64,000 nt of DNA, taken from positions 34,722,936-34,786,935 of the forward strand of contig CM037597.1 in the NCBI GenBank assembly GCA_021018995.1, written 5' to 3'. Shown here one piece after another: positions 45,863 through 57,316 of this stretch (its first letter is position 1; each line of letters begins with the position of its first letter). The notes under the pieces were generated by a model. That model was not told the DNA's origin, searched no databases, and worked only from the letters and a program-made list of their open reading frames with translations. The DNA comes from Chloranthus sessilifolius (lineage: Eukaryota > Streptophyta > Magnoliopsida > Chloranthales > Chloranthaceae). The position numbers and the translations under genes are program-made.

Positions 45863-46627
45863 GTGCTTGACATGCCGCAAATAGCAGATCACATCGATCT
45901 CCATCGATTTGAGTATGACTTTTCAGTTGTTACCATTGAGTCGCTTGAAAAAACCCCTGCCAAAACTGGGGTAGGAATGGACGCAGTAGTGTTCATGCTC
46001 CATAAATGGGGCCACCAAAAAGGGAAAGGGTTGGGCCCATGCCTTCAAGGAAGAAGAGACCCCGTCAAGGCTAAGGGGCAGCAAACCAGATTTGGCCTGG
46101 GCTATAGGCCCCTTGAAGAAGAAGTCAGAGAGGCCAAGGAAAAGATAAGAGCCGCAGTAGTCGCCAGGGCCAGAGGAATTAACCTGGAAGAAGAATCTCC
46201 AGCCCGACCCCACATCCGTCAAACCTTTGTGAGCACCGGGGTGGTAAAGATTGATCTGAATGGGGAGACAAGGGTAACCCTGCACAAGCCTGTTTTCGCC
46301 CATCCTACCAACCCTTACATCACCCCCCCAGACCTCGAGGTGGACTTAGCCGCCCTCTCCTTATTTGAGGAAGAAGTCCCCCGGTCCACCTATCACTCTA
46401 GCACCGACCACTTCGAGCCCATCCTAACCATAGAGGACAGGGTCCCAGAGGATCCCTCCATAAACATGCTGAGGGGGGAACTGCAAGAGCCTACCGATGT
46501 CATTTCCAACCAAATGGGTAAAGGCCAAGCCTCGCAGGTAAGTAACTGGGCATCTTTGCCCCAACTCCTAGGAGCCGCCAAATGCCGTGAATGCGGCACC
46601 GGCTCTCCAAAAAAAATTAACCTATAA
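45863..46627 (+). CDS. G-patch-like segment between protease and RT, element B (open frame)
   Basis: This 254-residue open frame has MLHKWGHQKGKGLGPCLQGR, then KGQQTRFGLGYRP, an arrangement like a G-patch (G-x-x-x-G-x-G-L-G...G-x-x-x-x-F-G-L-G). A charged helix (EEEVREAKEKIRAAVVARAR) and an acidic linker follow. In family members this is part of the gag-pol polyprotein, not a separate protein, and may contact nucleic acid; that role is inferred. Confidence 0.6.
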   Translation: MLDMPQIADHIDLHRFEYDFSVVTIESLEKTPAKTGVGMDAVVFMLHKWGHQKGKGLGPCLQGRRDPVKAKGQQTRFGLGYRPLEEEVREAKEKIRAAVVARARGINLEEESPARPHIRQTFVSTGVVKIDLNGETRVTLHKPVFAHPTNPYITPPDLEVDLAALSLFEEEVPRSTYHSSTDHFEPILTIEDRVPEDPSINMLRGELQEPTDVISNQMGKGQASQVSNWASLPQLLGAAKCRECGTGSPKKINL

Positions 46628-46788
46628 GAAGTGAGGTTAGCCTCTGGGACACTCTACCTTGTATATACAGAGGTCCACCGCATTAGGGGCTAACCTCTGA
46701 AAAATTATAAAAAACCATAAAAATAGAAAAAATACCAATTCCAAAAATATCGTCCTTTAAAATTCCTAATAAAATTGAAAATGATGTC

Positions 46789-48370
46789 GTGATACCCGTC
46801 CCACGCGAAGCCGACCCCTTCCCTGTAGAAATAAGAGAAGAGGTAGGAGTCACGAGTCTGGACGAGGAAGGTCAAGTCGATGAGCTCCCTAATGAGCTCC
46901 TCAAGCAATTTGCCGATTTTGAGCATGGCCCTACCCCGATCGTCGAAGAGACAGAGGACGTCAATTTGGGCACCGAAGAGGTCCCTAGAATCACCAAAAT
47001 CGGAGCATCGATGTCCCCTGTAGAGAGAAAGGGTATGATAGACTTCCTCCGATCATACCAAGACGTCTTCGCATGGTCGTATGAAGACATGCCTGGTCTG
47101 GATAACGATCTGGTTGATCATGAGTTGCCACTCTACCCTGATTGCAAGCCGATTAAACAGAAGCTGAGACGTCTCCGACCTGAGTGGATGTTAAGGTCAA
47201 AGATGAGGTCATCAAGCAGCACGACGCAGGTTTCCTCATGATATCCAAGTACCCGCAATGGCTGGCCAATATCGTCCCCGTGCCAAAGAAAGATGGAAAG
47301 GTTCGAATGTGCATTGATTTCTGAAACCTCAACAAGGCAAGCCCTAAGGATGACTTTCCATTACCCCACATCAATATCCTGGTCGATAACACTGCTAAGC
47401 ACGGAATGCTCTCATTCATGGATGGGTTCTCAGGCTACAATCAGATTAAGATGGCAGAGGCCGACCGAGAGAAAACCGCGTTCATCACTCCCTGGGGATC
47501 CTTCTGCTACAAGGTGATGCCATTCGGGCTCAAGAATGCTGGGGCAACATACTAGAGAGTAATGACGGCCCTATTCCACGACATGATGCACCGAGAGATC
47601 GAAGTGTATGTTGATGATATGATTGCCAAATCGCCGAAAAGGGATGACCACTTCGTAAACCTTCAGAAGCTGTTCGAGAGGTTGAGAAAGTACAGGTTGT
47701 GGTTGAATCCCCAGAAGTGCGCATTCGGTGCCATATCAGGAAAACTATTAGGTTTTATTGTCAGTAGGAGAGGCATCGAGGCCAATCCGACCAAGATCAA
47801 GGCCATCACTAAAATGCCACCACCGTCTATAGAGAAAGAGTCAGAGGCTTTTTAGGCAGAATCCAGTACATCAGTAGGTTCATCCCGCAGTTAACTTCGA
47901 TATGCGCATCGATCTTCAAACTACTAAGAAAGGATTCACCAATTGAGTGGAATGATGACTGCCAAGCTGCATTTGACAAGATCAAGGGTTACCTCCTAAA
48001 TCCTCCAGTATTGGTACCACCTGTACCTGGCAGACCCCTGATAATGTACCTATCCACGATAGAGTTTTCCATGGGTTGTGTGCTAGGACAACATGACGAG
48101 ACAGGAAGAAGAGAGCAGGCCATCTACTACCTGAGCAAGAAGTTCACTGATTATGAGACGCCCTACTCTCATCTAGAGAAGGCATGCCTGGCACTGGTGT
48201 GGGCTACTCAAAGGCTTCAACATTACCTCTTATCCCAAGCTGTTTTACTTCTAGCGCAGATGGATCTGTTGAAGTCTTATTCGAGAAACCTACTCTCACT
48301 GGCTGAACTGCATAATGGCAGCTTTTATTATTTGAATTTGACATCACGTACGTCACTCAGAAATTGATCA
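46789..48370 (+). pseudogene. Reverse transcriptase and RNase H of element B
   Basis: 46789-47241 is the tether (GMIDFLRSYQDVFAWSYEDM). A frameshift near 47190 leads to the RT: WLANIVPVPKKDGKVRMCID, stop at 47322, FMDGFSGYNQIKMAEADRE, stop at 47553, and EVYVDDMIAKSP with the catalytic YVDD. The frame at 47562-47855 continues to GFIVSRRGIEANP. A second shift leads to RNase H (48011-48367: MYLSTIEFSMGCVLGQHDET, YLSKKFTDYETPYSHLEKAC). Two stops and two frameshifts make it inactive. Confidence 0.9.
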
Positions 48371-48399
48371 AAGGGTAGGCGCTCGCCGATCATCTTGCT

Positions 48400-49059
48400 G
48401 AGAACCCTCTGACTGACTACGATCCTCTAAGGACTGAATTCCCTGATGAGGACATCCTGTTCGTGACAGAAGATGATATAGAAGAAGCAGAAGAATCATG
48501 GGTAAAGCACTTTGACGGAGCATCACATGTCAAAGGCCAAGGAGTTGGCACCATCCTAATTTCACCAAAAGGATCCCATGTACCGATCTCTATCAAGCTC
48601 AACTTCCCCTGCACTAATAATATGGTTGAGTATGAAGCTTGCGTTGCCGGTCTACAGGCAGCTCTCGATCTGAATGTAACTCACCTTCGAGTTTTTGGTG
48701 ATTCATAGTTAATTATATGTCAGACGAATGGTGACTGGAAGACGAAAGACGAGAAACGGATCCCCTATCATGAATACCTCGAGGATCTAATAGCTTGCTT
48801 CCAAGATGTGACTTTCTCATACGTCCCCCGGATAAGGAATCGCTTTGCCGACACATTAGCAACTTTGGCGTCAATGATTGAAATCCCCTATGGTGTTGAG
48901 ATGAAGCCGATCATGATCGAGCAGAGGAATGAGCTGGCCTTCTGCCTCCAGATTGAGGAACCTACAAAGCCTGATGATGAGCCACCTTGGTTCTCAAATA
49001 TCAAGAATTTCCTTGAGACCCTAACTTTCCCAGAGGGTACATCCAAGACAGACCGATGA
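48400..49059 (+). pseudogene. Archaeal-type second RNase H and tether of element B
   Basis: KHFDGASHVKGQGVGTILIS, NNMVEYEACVAGLQAALD and LRVFGDS give the three acidic catalytic positions. A TAG at about 48708 follows FGDS. The frame then continues (48808-49059: FSYVPRIRNRFADTLATLAS) into the linker to integrase and ends at a TGA where element A's homologous linker frame also breaks (17281). Confidence 0.82.
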
Positions 49060-50238
49060 ACCATTCAACGTTTAGCGGCAGGTTACGTCATTTGCGCAGA
49101 ATGCCTCTATAAGCGATCATACAATAACATCTTACTCAGGTGCCTCACTGAAACTGAAGCAGTCAGTATTATGAAAGAAATTCATGAGGGGGTATGCGGA
49201 GCCCACGCCAGCGGTCACATACTCGCTAAGAAAATCCTACGACAGGGATACTTTTGGACCACCATGGAATCGAATTGTTACAAACATGTTCAAAAATGCT
49301 ACAAGTGTCAAGAACACTCTAGCCTGATACACGCTCCTGCCATTGATCTTCACTGCATGGCCACTCCTTGGCCATTTGCTACCTGGGGCCTTGACGTTGT
49401 CGGAATGATTAATCTGAAAGCATCAAATGGACATCGGTTCATCCTCGTCGCCATTGAATACTTCACCAAGTGGGTAGAAGCGGCATCCTATGCCAATATC
49501 ACGGCCATTCACGTTGAGAAGATTCTCAAGAATAATATTGTGTGCCGATTTGGAGTACCCAAAGATATCATAACAGACAATGACACAAACTTTGCGAATA
49601 AGCGCATCCGAGACTTATGCGAGCAATACAAGATCAAACATCATCGCTCCTCCCCTTATAGGCCTCAAACTAATGGAGCCGTGGAGGCGGCCAACAAAAC
49701 TCTAATCCACATCCTGGAGAAAATGGTCGTCACTTATCGAGATTGGAGCGAGCAGTTACCCTTCGCGCTTTGGGCCTACAGAACATCGATCTGTACCACT
49801 ACAGGGGCAACACAATTCTCCCTTGTGTATGGAACCGAGGCCGTCCTCCCGGTGGAGGTTGAAGTACCCTCGCTCCAAATCCTCATGGAATCAGGCTTAC
49901 CCAAAGCAAAGAGAGAGAGATCCCACTTTGAACAATTAAACTTATTAGACCAGAAGAGACTCCTAGCCTTACGTCACACTCAAGTTTACCAAGGGAGAAT
50001 TGCACGCACTTTCAATAAATGTGTCCGCGATCGAGATCTAAAGGTAGGAGACATTGTATTGAAGAAGATCTTCCCTTCCCTCCATGCCGATCTAAGAGGA
50101 AAATTTAACCCAAACTGGGAAGGACCTTACGTCATTCGAGAGGTGCTACCGGGATATGTCATCCGCTTCGCCACCATGGACGGAGATCATCTCCCTGAGC
50201 CCATCAACGCTAGATACATCCGACGGTTCTACTCATAG
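49060..50238 (+). CDS. Integrase of element B (frame intact from 49171)
   Basis: The 355-residue open frame from 49171 contains the HHCC zinc-binding module (H-E-G-V-C-G-A-H-A-S-G-H ... CYKCQEH), the catalytic core with D (WGLDVVGMI), D (ITDNDTNF) and E (PQTNGAVEAANK), and a C-terminal domain (RGKFNPNWEGPYVIREVLPG) ending RRFYS at the stop. It is the only pol domain in the window without an internal stop. In the TDN motif the usual G is D (DNDTN), a possible weakening. As part of a broken polyprotein it is unlikely to be made. Confidence 0.9.
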   Translation, partial: TIQRLAAGYVICAECLYKRSYNNILLRCLTETEAVSIMKEIHEGVCGAHASGHILAKKILRQGYFWTTMESNCYKHVQKCYKCQEHSSLIHAPAIDLHCMATPWPFATWGLDVVGMINLKASNGHRFILVAIEYFTKWVEAASYANITAIHVEKILKNNIVCRFGVPKDIITDNDTNFANKRIRDLCEQYKIKHHRSSPYRPQTNGAVEAANKTLIHILEKMVVTYRDWSEQLPFALWAYRTSICTTTGATQFSLVYGTEAVLPVEVEVPSLQILMESGLPKAKRERSHFEQLNLLDQKRLLALRHTQVYQGRIARTFNKCVRDRDLKVGDIVLKKIFPSLHADLRGKFNPNWEGPYVIREVLPGYVIRFATMDGDHLPEPINARYIRRFYS

Positions 50239-50924
50239 TCTATCATGATAAGGTAAGTATTGATGAAACAGATACGTGACTGCTTAAGAATCATCCAAAA
50301 GAGGCCATCGTTCCAAGCACAGTAGCCCAAAAGCATCCCTAAAAAAGATGATATCCTTTGTTACCCCATTTGAGCCTGGGCCTTTCCTTCAATAAACCCT
50401 TTCCCCCCCAAAAAAATATACGTGTACATATACCAAAAAAGAGAGAGGAAAGATACATGAGTATAGAGTTACTATCAAATCCAAAAGAAAAAAAAAAAAG
50501 AAGAAAGAGAGAAGAGAAAAACCTCAAAAAGTGATTGTCTTAAATGAAAAAAAGGAAAACAGAGAGAAGAATAACAAAAAATGTGCATGTAGAAGAATCA
50601 TGGGGCATGTACAGTAGAAACCCCCAAGGAAGAAAGCATCTTGTGAAAACTAAAGCCATATTAAGGAAACCCTTTTAACCCAGCATAACTTCAAATCCTA
50701 ACCCTACCCATGGCCAAGCTACACCCCGAAGGAAGCCCTCTTTGTAGGTTTGCAAGTAGTCATATTATCTGATAGGTCAATATGAGCCGAGTCGTGAGAC
50801 GAAACCAGAACCCCATTCAGTCGATTATGATGGAATCTTTGTCCATGTCGTGGCTTTCTGGTTCTAAAAAAAAAGAGAGAAAAGAAAAAAAAAAGAGAAA
50901 GAAAATCAAATTGAGTTCAAAGCA

Positions 50925-51125
50925 AAATGGACGTGGTGAAAACCCACAAGGGCACCGCGGGTAAAAACAACGAACTCACGCGGACTAGGTGAAAACCCGA
51001 AAAGGCACTTGGGGTAAGAGAGCGGACCCATGGACGTAGTGAAAACCTGAAAGGGCGCTACGGGTAAAAACAGGGATGACAGGTATGGCGAAAACCCATC
51101 TTGGGCGCTATGAGCAAAAATATCA
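50925..51125. repeat. Conserved ~50-bp repeats (GTGAAAACCC...GGGTAAAAAC), element B
   Basis: Four units: GACGTGGTGAAAACCCACAA, then GGGCACCGCGGGTAAAAAC, and so on, with 45-60 bp period. Homologous to 15330-15480 of element A. Confidence 0.78.
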
Positions 51126-51424
51126 AGAAAAGAGAGATTAGGAGAGGATCTGTTCTGGCTCACCTATTTAACTCTGGACCCCTTAAGCCTCTTCTCCCCT
51201 TTGCTGGGCCGCTCATGTCAAAATTGGATCGGATCCTGATCAAGTATGTCGTCTCTACCGCATTGTCTGACACATGACCAAAGGTAAACTCAGAAGACCA
51301 ATCAATCTCGGGGAAGCTGACCTATCCATGTTTAAAAAGGAAAACTTGAGCCTCATAAACAGGGTTTGACCATGCTCATAAAAGGACCCACCAATTGGCC
51401 TTGAAAATACCGACATCACCGTGA

Positions 51425-51990
51425 AGAAGAAAATTTTAAAAAAAGATAATAGATTTTCCTTTCCTATAAAAAGCCTCGCACTGTGTAGGAGAAAATTTTA
51501 AAAAAGATAATAGATTTTCCTTTCCCATAAAAAGACTCACACTGTGTAGAAGAAAATTTTCAAAAAAGATAATGGATTTTCCTTTCCCATAAAAGCCTCA
51601 CACTGTGAAGGAGAAAATTTCAAAAAAGATAATGGATTTTCTTTTCCCATAAAAAGCCTCACACTGTGAAGGAGAAAATTTTCAAAAAAGATAATGGATT
51701 TTCCTTTCCCATAAAAAGCCTCACACTGTGAAGGAGAAAATTTCAAAAAAAGATAATAGATTTTCCTTTCCTATAAAAAGCCTCACACTGTGTAGGAGAA
51801 AATTTCAAAAAAGATAATAGATTTTCCTTTCCCATAAAAAGACTCACACTGTGTAGAAGAAAATTTTCAAAAAAAAGATAATAGATTTTCCTTTCCCATA
51901 AAAAGCATCACCCTGTGTAGGAGAAAAATTTTAAAAAAAAAAAAAGATAATAGATTTTTCCTTTTCCATAAAAAAACCTTACGTTGCGTA
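51425..51990. repeat. ~62-bp minisatellite, about nine units
   Basis: The unit contains GATAATAGATTTTCCTTTCC, CATAAAAAGCCTCACACTGTG and (T)AGGAGAAAATTT. CACTGTG-type anchors recur near 51479, 51540, 51600, 51662, 51725, 51786, 51848 and 51910, with a decayed last unit at 51972. Not present in element A's equivalent spacer. Confidence 0.9.
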
Positions 51991-52357
51991 TGGAAGAAAA
52001 TTCGAACACCAAAAAAAATATGTATATGTGTATATAGCAGATTTCATTTCTTTTCTTACAAGCATCACGTATGAAGTGTCACATCCCAAAAAGATAACAA
52101 CATGACACACTTTCTACTTTCTACCTTTTGTACAAGTATAAAACAAACAAAAAAAAGAAACAACCCAAAAAAGGAAGGAGATCTCTGTTAAGGGGCATCG
52201 GCCCCCCTCTATGCATATGATCTATGGTATATGCAGGAACATGTCAAGGGCAGGAACCACGCTTCAAAGCACTGATCTCTGCAAGAAGAGAGTCCTCACG
52301 GGCATTTCGATCAGTCAATCACCTACCATGAAGACTCTTCTGTCACCTCCGCGAAAT

Positions 52358-53760
52358 GTCAGTTGCACTGGGAGACTCAGTCAAAAGCCCAGTTAACCGA
52401 AGAACCTCACTCTCGGCCGTAGCAGCTCTCACCTCCGCCATCTCGGCTCTGGCCCTCTCCTTCCCCAAAGCCTCAGTCAAAGCCAGCTTCTTTATAGAAA
52501 GAGACTCAATCCTAGTCCAGAGCATCGTTTCTTTGTATGGCCAGGATCCCGTCTCTATCACATCTACCGAAACCAGGTTAGGGACAGGTAAGCACTCAGA
52601 TGCCAGCCAAACCTCGTAATCATAAGAGAAGATGCCCTCCTGAACCAAGCTACACATATGCGCCGATTGGCGGATCTCCCAGAAGGCTGCTATGCGATCT
52701 ATGTCACTGAGAGAACCCCGAGAGAATATCAGAGAGCACAAGGGCGGTATCACAGTGCACGACACGTGTTGGGTATATCCGAATTGACGGAGCACCCGAG
52801 ATGGGAAATAGTAGGTGCTACCGGTCAACCCCAGAAGCGTGATACCCTCAAAATCCCGAGAGCGGACAATCGGAAAGGTGCCATCCAGCCAGGGAAGTTG
52901 CCAGATCAACTCTGCATCAGATAGCCACAAGCTTAGTTCCTCGATGCTCCCATGGGGCAGCCTCGAGCAGCAGGTTAGAAAGCCCCGAGCCACATCCCCT
53001 CTTACCAAGCAAAATCTCGGCACAGGCCCCATGATAGCCAAATGCTCTCCTAGCCAAATCTGAATGAGGAGTGGACTCCCACGAAGAATCTCAACCCGGC
53101 CTGAGGCCGAGGCATCCAGGCCCCGATACATCTCAGCCAAGACTAGGTGTACCAGTGAACGACCTCCCTCCAATTCGGTCAAGACATTGCATTACTTGAG
53201 GGAAAATTTCTCGCCCCAGTAAAGAAGAGAACTTCCAATAACAAATAACGGGCAAAGGCATTCACATTGAAAGGATCTCGGATAGGCAGCTTTCGGAGAC
53301 TCGAGTCGCCAAAAAGTTCTCTCAGGAATTTCACCGAGCATCTAGTGGGCCCGCCGGCGAAGCCCTTCTCATACCCGCCTTTTTTCAAACCAAGAATCGC
53401 GTAGACCGCCTTTGCCTACCCCAGTTTGGGCACCACTTTGGCAAGTCCCCAATGCATCCTCAAGCCAGTGATAGAGGCTAGCTCCTCCAAGGTTGGGGTG
53501 AGCTCCTTGGACCCGAATCTGAAGACATGAGCCCTATGGTCCCATGACGCCAAGGCCGCCTGTAGGAGGTCGGGCAATAAAGGGACAGCAAGGAGAGAGG
53601 AGAGGTGGGATAACCCAAGGCGATCCAGAATAGCGAGCTCGCCCTCAGCCAAGCTAGCGCACCACTTTTGCAAAAAACTGGGCCTCGAGTCCAAACAAGG
53701 AAGTACACTAACCCCATCCCCCGTATGAGAATTTAGGTCGGGAAGCGGGTCCATAGACAT
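52358..53760 (-). pseudogene. Element B aORF2: plant-mobile-domain-like gene, broken
   Basis: The start is MDPLPDLN at 53754 (or MSMDP at 53760), aligned to element A's aORF2. Exon-like frame 53892-53416: HVFRFGSKELTPTLEELASI is the plant-mobile-domain-like signature. Then GGYEKGFAGGPTRC and LFGDSSLRKLPIRDPFNVN (53388-53179), and 53182-52343: SLVHLVLAEMYRGLD, GITLLGLTGSTYYFPSRVL, and an Ala/Glu-rich helical region (ALGKERARAEMAEVRAATAE), probably coiled coil. A stop near 53416 and a frame change near 53185 break it. It is convergent with pol, with its own TATA and palindrome array upstream. Confidence 0.68.
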
Positions 53761-53909
53761 ACAAAGATGTTCGATATAAAGCTCAGTCAATGTAGGGCGA
53801 TGGACCCGCTTGTCAATGAAACAAGGGAAGAAAGAGAAAAGAAAGAAAAAGGAGGGGCAAAAAGGCAAGGCCCTGGGTGAATAGTGAGGCAAGGAGGGCT
53901 GGGCGTGGA

Positions 53910-54110
53910 TTATAAGGAACCCGTCAAGCCCAGTTATACGGGGCGTGTATATTATATACGCCAGAGCAAAAACTGAACAAATTATGGTTGGCGTATATAT
54001 TATATACGCCCAGGTAAAAACTGAGCATTTTCTGCTAGGCGTATATATTATATACGCCCAAGCAAATTTTCAAAACTTTTACCCGGCGTATGTAATATAT
54101 GCGCCCACTT
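53910..54110 (-). promoter_or_regulatory. Putative promoter of element B aORF2: four palindromes plus TATA
   Basis: Palindromes lie at 53941-53962, about 53990-54015, 54036-54062 and 54081-54110 (GCGTATATATTATATACGC type). The minus-strand TTATAA at 53915-53910 lies 26 bp after the nearest one and about 155 bp before the ATG. Element A shows the same arrangement with its own palindrome. Confidence 0.62.
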
Positions 54111-54514
54111 GAAAAAGTAGGGTCGCGTGGCTTCCCTCACATCGGGCCATCCATTTTTTATTTCATATTGTTTCCTTCCCAAAGGGAGGGATGGGTTTCG
54201 CTTAGCCTACTTTTTCTCCCGGGGCAGCCCGCAGTCGGACACGCTCACGCACCCATGGGAAACCCTCAGATGATGTGGTATCTGTGGGTCATATGCGGGT
54301 AATCACACACGAGCTCAACCCCATCATTGGAGGGGCTCTGGCCCGCTTCATGCCAAGAAAAATACCATAAAGGCAGAGAGATAAACAAACGGAGCATTCA
54401 TATAAACCATAAAAGTCATAAAACCATCCAAAAAAATCAAAAGATAATTATTACATATTCCACAATATTTCAAAATCTAAACTGTTTCACTGTTTCCAAT
54501 TTAAAGAAAATGAA

Positions 54515-56835
54515 CTAATCCTGGGCAGCCCCCTTTGACTTCTTCCGGCGTCGGGTCGCGCTTTGAAAGGTACGGGTCTCCCCCACTCGAGTCCCCGCCT
54601 AAGAGATGCGGCCAAGCAGAGAGCGCGACTCCTTTTCACGAGCACGCTGCATAAGCACACGAAGGGCCATCAGTTAGGAAAACAAGCAGAAAGTAAATAT
54701 GAAGATAACTAGATACGGTTAATATTCACTCACCACCTCAACCTCCCTATGACCGACAATGTTGCGGTAATATTCGGCTTGGTTTATGGCCGACTCATAA
54801 TCCTGCAGTAAAAAGATAAAGAGAGAGGTATCAATCACACAGGCTATCGGCATGATCCAAGAAAACGGAAGAGCATGGTAACAAGGGAGAGATTACCCCA
54901 GGGATCAGCTCAGGGGGCGAAACCCGAATAGCTTCAGTGGATATGCGTGCCTTCTCAGCCACAACGGCACACATACGCGACAGAAAGGCATCATCCAAGC
55001 GCTTAAAAGTCCCTTGGACCTCAGTTGGCGAACTGCCAGAAGCGCCAGCATTGGAAGGGTCAGAAGGTCCAGCACCGGTAGCCTCATCAGGAACAGCTGT
55101 CTCATCCCCCTCATCTAAATCGTCATCCTGTCCAAACTATAGGGAGAAACAATCTTTGTTCAAATAGCAGGGCAATTAAGGTAATCATATGGAAGGTTGC
55201 TAATAGAAAGAGGAAAGAACATTACCTGAGATCGCGGACCACCAAAAGCCAAAAAGTTGGTGTCGGGCATGAATCGGGGCAGCAGAGAACGATAGGGCAG
55301 AGACTCATACCACATCTGATATCCCCCAGGAAAGAGAAGGTCATCAATGGGGACCCCGTGGTGGAGAAAGCGAGCAGTAAGCACTTCAGTAGAACCTTCG
55401 GGAGCCAATACATCAGCTGGAGGAGCTTGGGGCACAGCAGAAAGAGGTCGATACTGATGAACCACCCTCTCTCCTAAGTAATAGGCCCTAGCCCTGGACC
55501 CATAGAAGAAAATAATGCGTCGATCTAACAAAAGGTGAGAAGGGCCCACTACAGCCAGGTTCTAGAAGGGGGATCCGACGTAGGGATCAAGGATGACCTG
55601 CTCAACAAAAAGGAGGAGAGATTTATACATTTGGTCAGAACCCACATCCTATAAGAGCTATCAAATTTGGGAAGAGAGAAATTGTTATACCTGCTCAGGG
55701 ACCAGCAGATCAAACTGAGAGCGCAGCCCTAACTCCAAGTGCTTCATACCCACGTCCCGACGGCAGTTTGCGTGCCAATTGCTCATAAGGGGGAACGTAG
55801 GAACTTCCGAGAGAAGCAGAGGGCGACCAGGTTGGAAATGCCTCAGATAAAAATAGATATGCGAAAAAAAAAGGGGGGACGAATTGAGACCAAAGGATAA
55901 AATACCTCAAGTGCGGGCCAGAAGCCCACAACGGAGCTGAAGTTCCCAAGAACGGCTCGCACCAGGCTAGACATGAGCACCGCATAACCAGCACCTCCCC
56001 AATCAAACTGATGTACAGTGTCCCAATTCACCATAAGACTGAGAAGGGACAATGAGACCCGCCCTCCGGTAGTATTTGAAAGGAGAGTCTTGCCAAGGAG
56101 GAACAATAGAGAAATACGGGCCAGCATCAGTGCACACTCTGGCTCGAGATAGATGGCCGCATCAGGTTGGCCCAGATCCACTAACTCATGAGGCTCGAAC
56201 AAGCCAACTAGCCAGGATAGCTTGACTTCAGAACCGTGAGTGTTCCCGGAGGTTGGGTAGGCCCCTATCAGCCGACTCACCTCCTCCCTATCAGGGGTGC
56301 GGGCAAGTATCACTGGCACCCGTCCAATACGATCCCCAGTAATCATGGACCAGTCCGCGGGTGTGAGGGTCATCTCAGCCATGGCCATGTGAAACGTCAT
56401 GGTCTCAAGGCGGAAGTGCTCTATCAGGGCCTTCAGATAGGCCGTGTCAGCCCTCACAGCGGGGCAGGAGATGAAATCCCCAAAACCAGCTTAGGCAAGC
56501 AGGTCCTTCACCACCTAGGGGAGATAAAGTACGAGGCGCTGGAGGTTGAACCAACCACCCCAGAACATAATGTGTGGCAAAGGCTGCAAACAAAAGGCAT
56601 CGGTCAAATAGGAGCAAAGTGGTATAATGAAGGCATCAAAGGAAAAGAAAAAGGGCTCATCTGTTTACCTGGCCAGAGATCCCAAAGTTGGAAATATGGG
56701 TATGCTGACAATGAAGGAGGCCAGTACGGGCGGCTTCAACTTGCATTTCATACCAAGGTTGGGAGGAGCGTTGTGAAACAATGAACTGCTCCCCATGAGG
56801 ACCATAGGCCATCTCCGCCTTGATCCGCAGGACAT
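54515..56835 (-). pseudogene. Element B aORF1 (copy 1): seven-exon plant-mobile-domain-like gene, broken
   Basis: Exons on the minus strand: 56835-56669 (31 bp shorter than A, frameshifted), 56583-55906, about 55855-55691 (acceptor unclear), 55597-55226, 55136-54897, 54802-54734 and 54646-54515. Exons 2, 4, 6 and 7 have exactly the lengths of element A's (678, 372, 69, 132). Exon 2 has ETMTFHMAMAEMTLTPADW and ALMLARISLLFLLGK; exon 4 has FYGSRARAYYLGERVVHQY; exon 5 is acidic (QDDDLDEGDE); the end is basic (RRRKKSKG). Stops: two in exon 2 where copy 2 has Gln, one in exon 4 where copy 2 has Trp, and one in exon 7. Antisense to pol. Confidence 0.75.
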
Positions 56836-57316
56836 CTGAAAATATGGAACACATCGGTATAAGAAAGGGCTGCTAAAAAAAAAAAGGAGAATAACAAAAA
56901 AATGCACTAATCCATAAAAAAAAATGAATGAAGAATGAATGGTGATGAATAATGAGGAAAATGAAAAAAAAGAGGGGAGCATAGGCCTAAGGAATCACAT
57001 ATACCTGAAAAGAAAAAAGGAAGAACATCAAGCATTTCAAACAAAAAAAAAACGAGAGAATGAGAAAAGTAACAAAAAAATGCAAAAAAAAAATCATATA
57101 TGTGCACTAATCCATCATAAAAAATAAAAAAAAACAAACAAAAACAACAAACAAATAAGAATAAAGATGTTGAACGGTGATGATATATAATAATAATATG
57201 ATGAATGATGAATGATGGTATAATAGAAAAGGGGAAAAAGGATGATGATGAATGAAAAAAAAAAAAAAAAAAAGAGAAAAGGAAAGAGAAGGGCATGAGC
57301 ACAAGGAATCACATAT

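Larger units (their letters stand above)
50239..52340. other. Spacer between the convergent pol and aORF2 of element B
   Basis: Non-coding, A-rich. It holds the conserved GTGAAAACCC repeats (50925-51125) and a minisatellite (51425-51990). Short blocks match element A's 14698-16100. Confidence 0.6.

Noticed and set aside
51425..51990. Possible CRISPR array
   Set aside because: The whole ~62-bp unit repeats; there are no unique spacers. It is a eukaryotic minisatellite.
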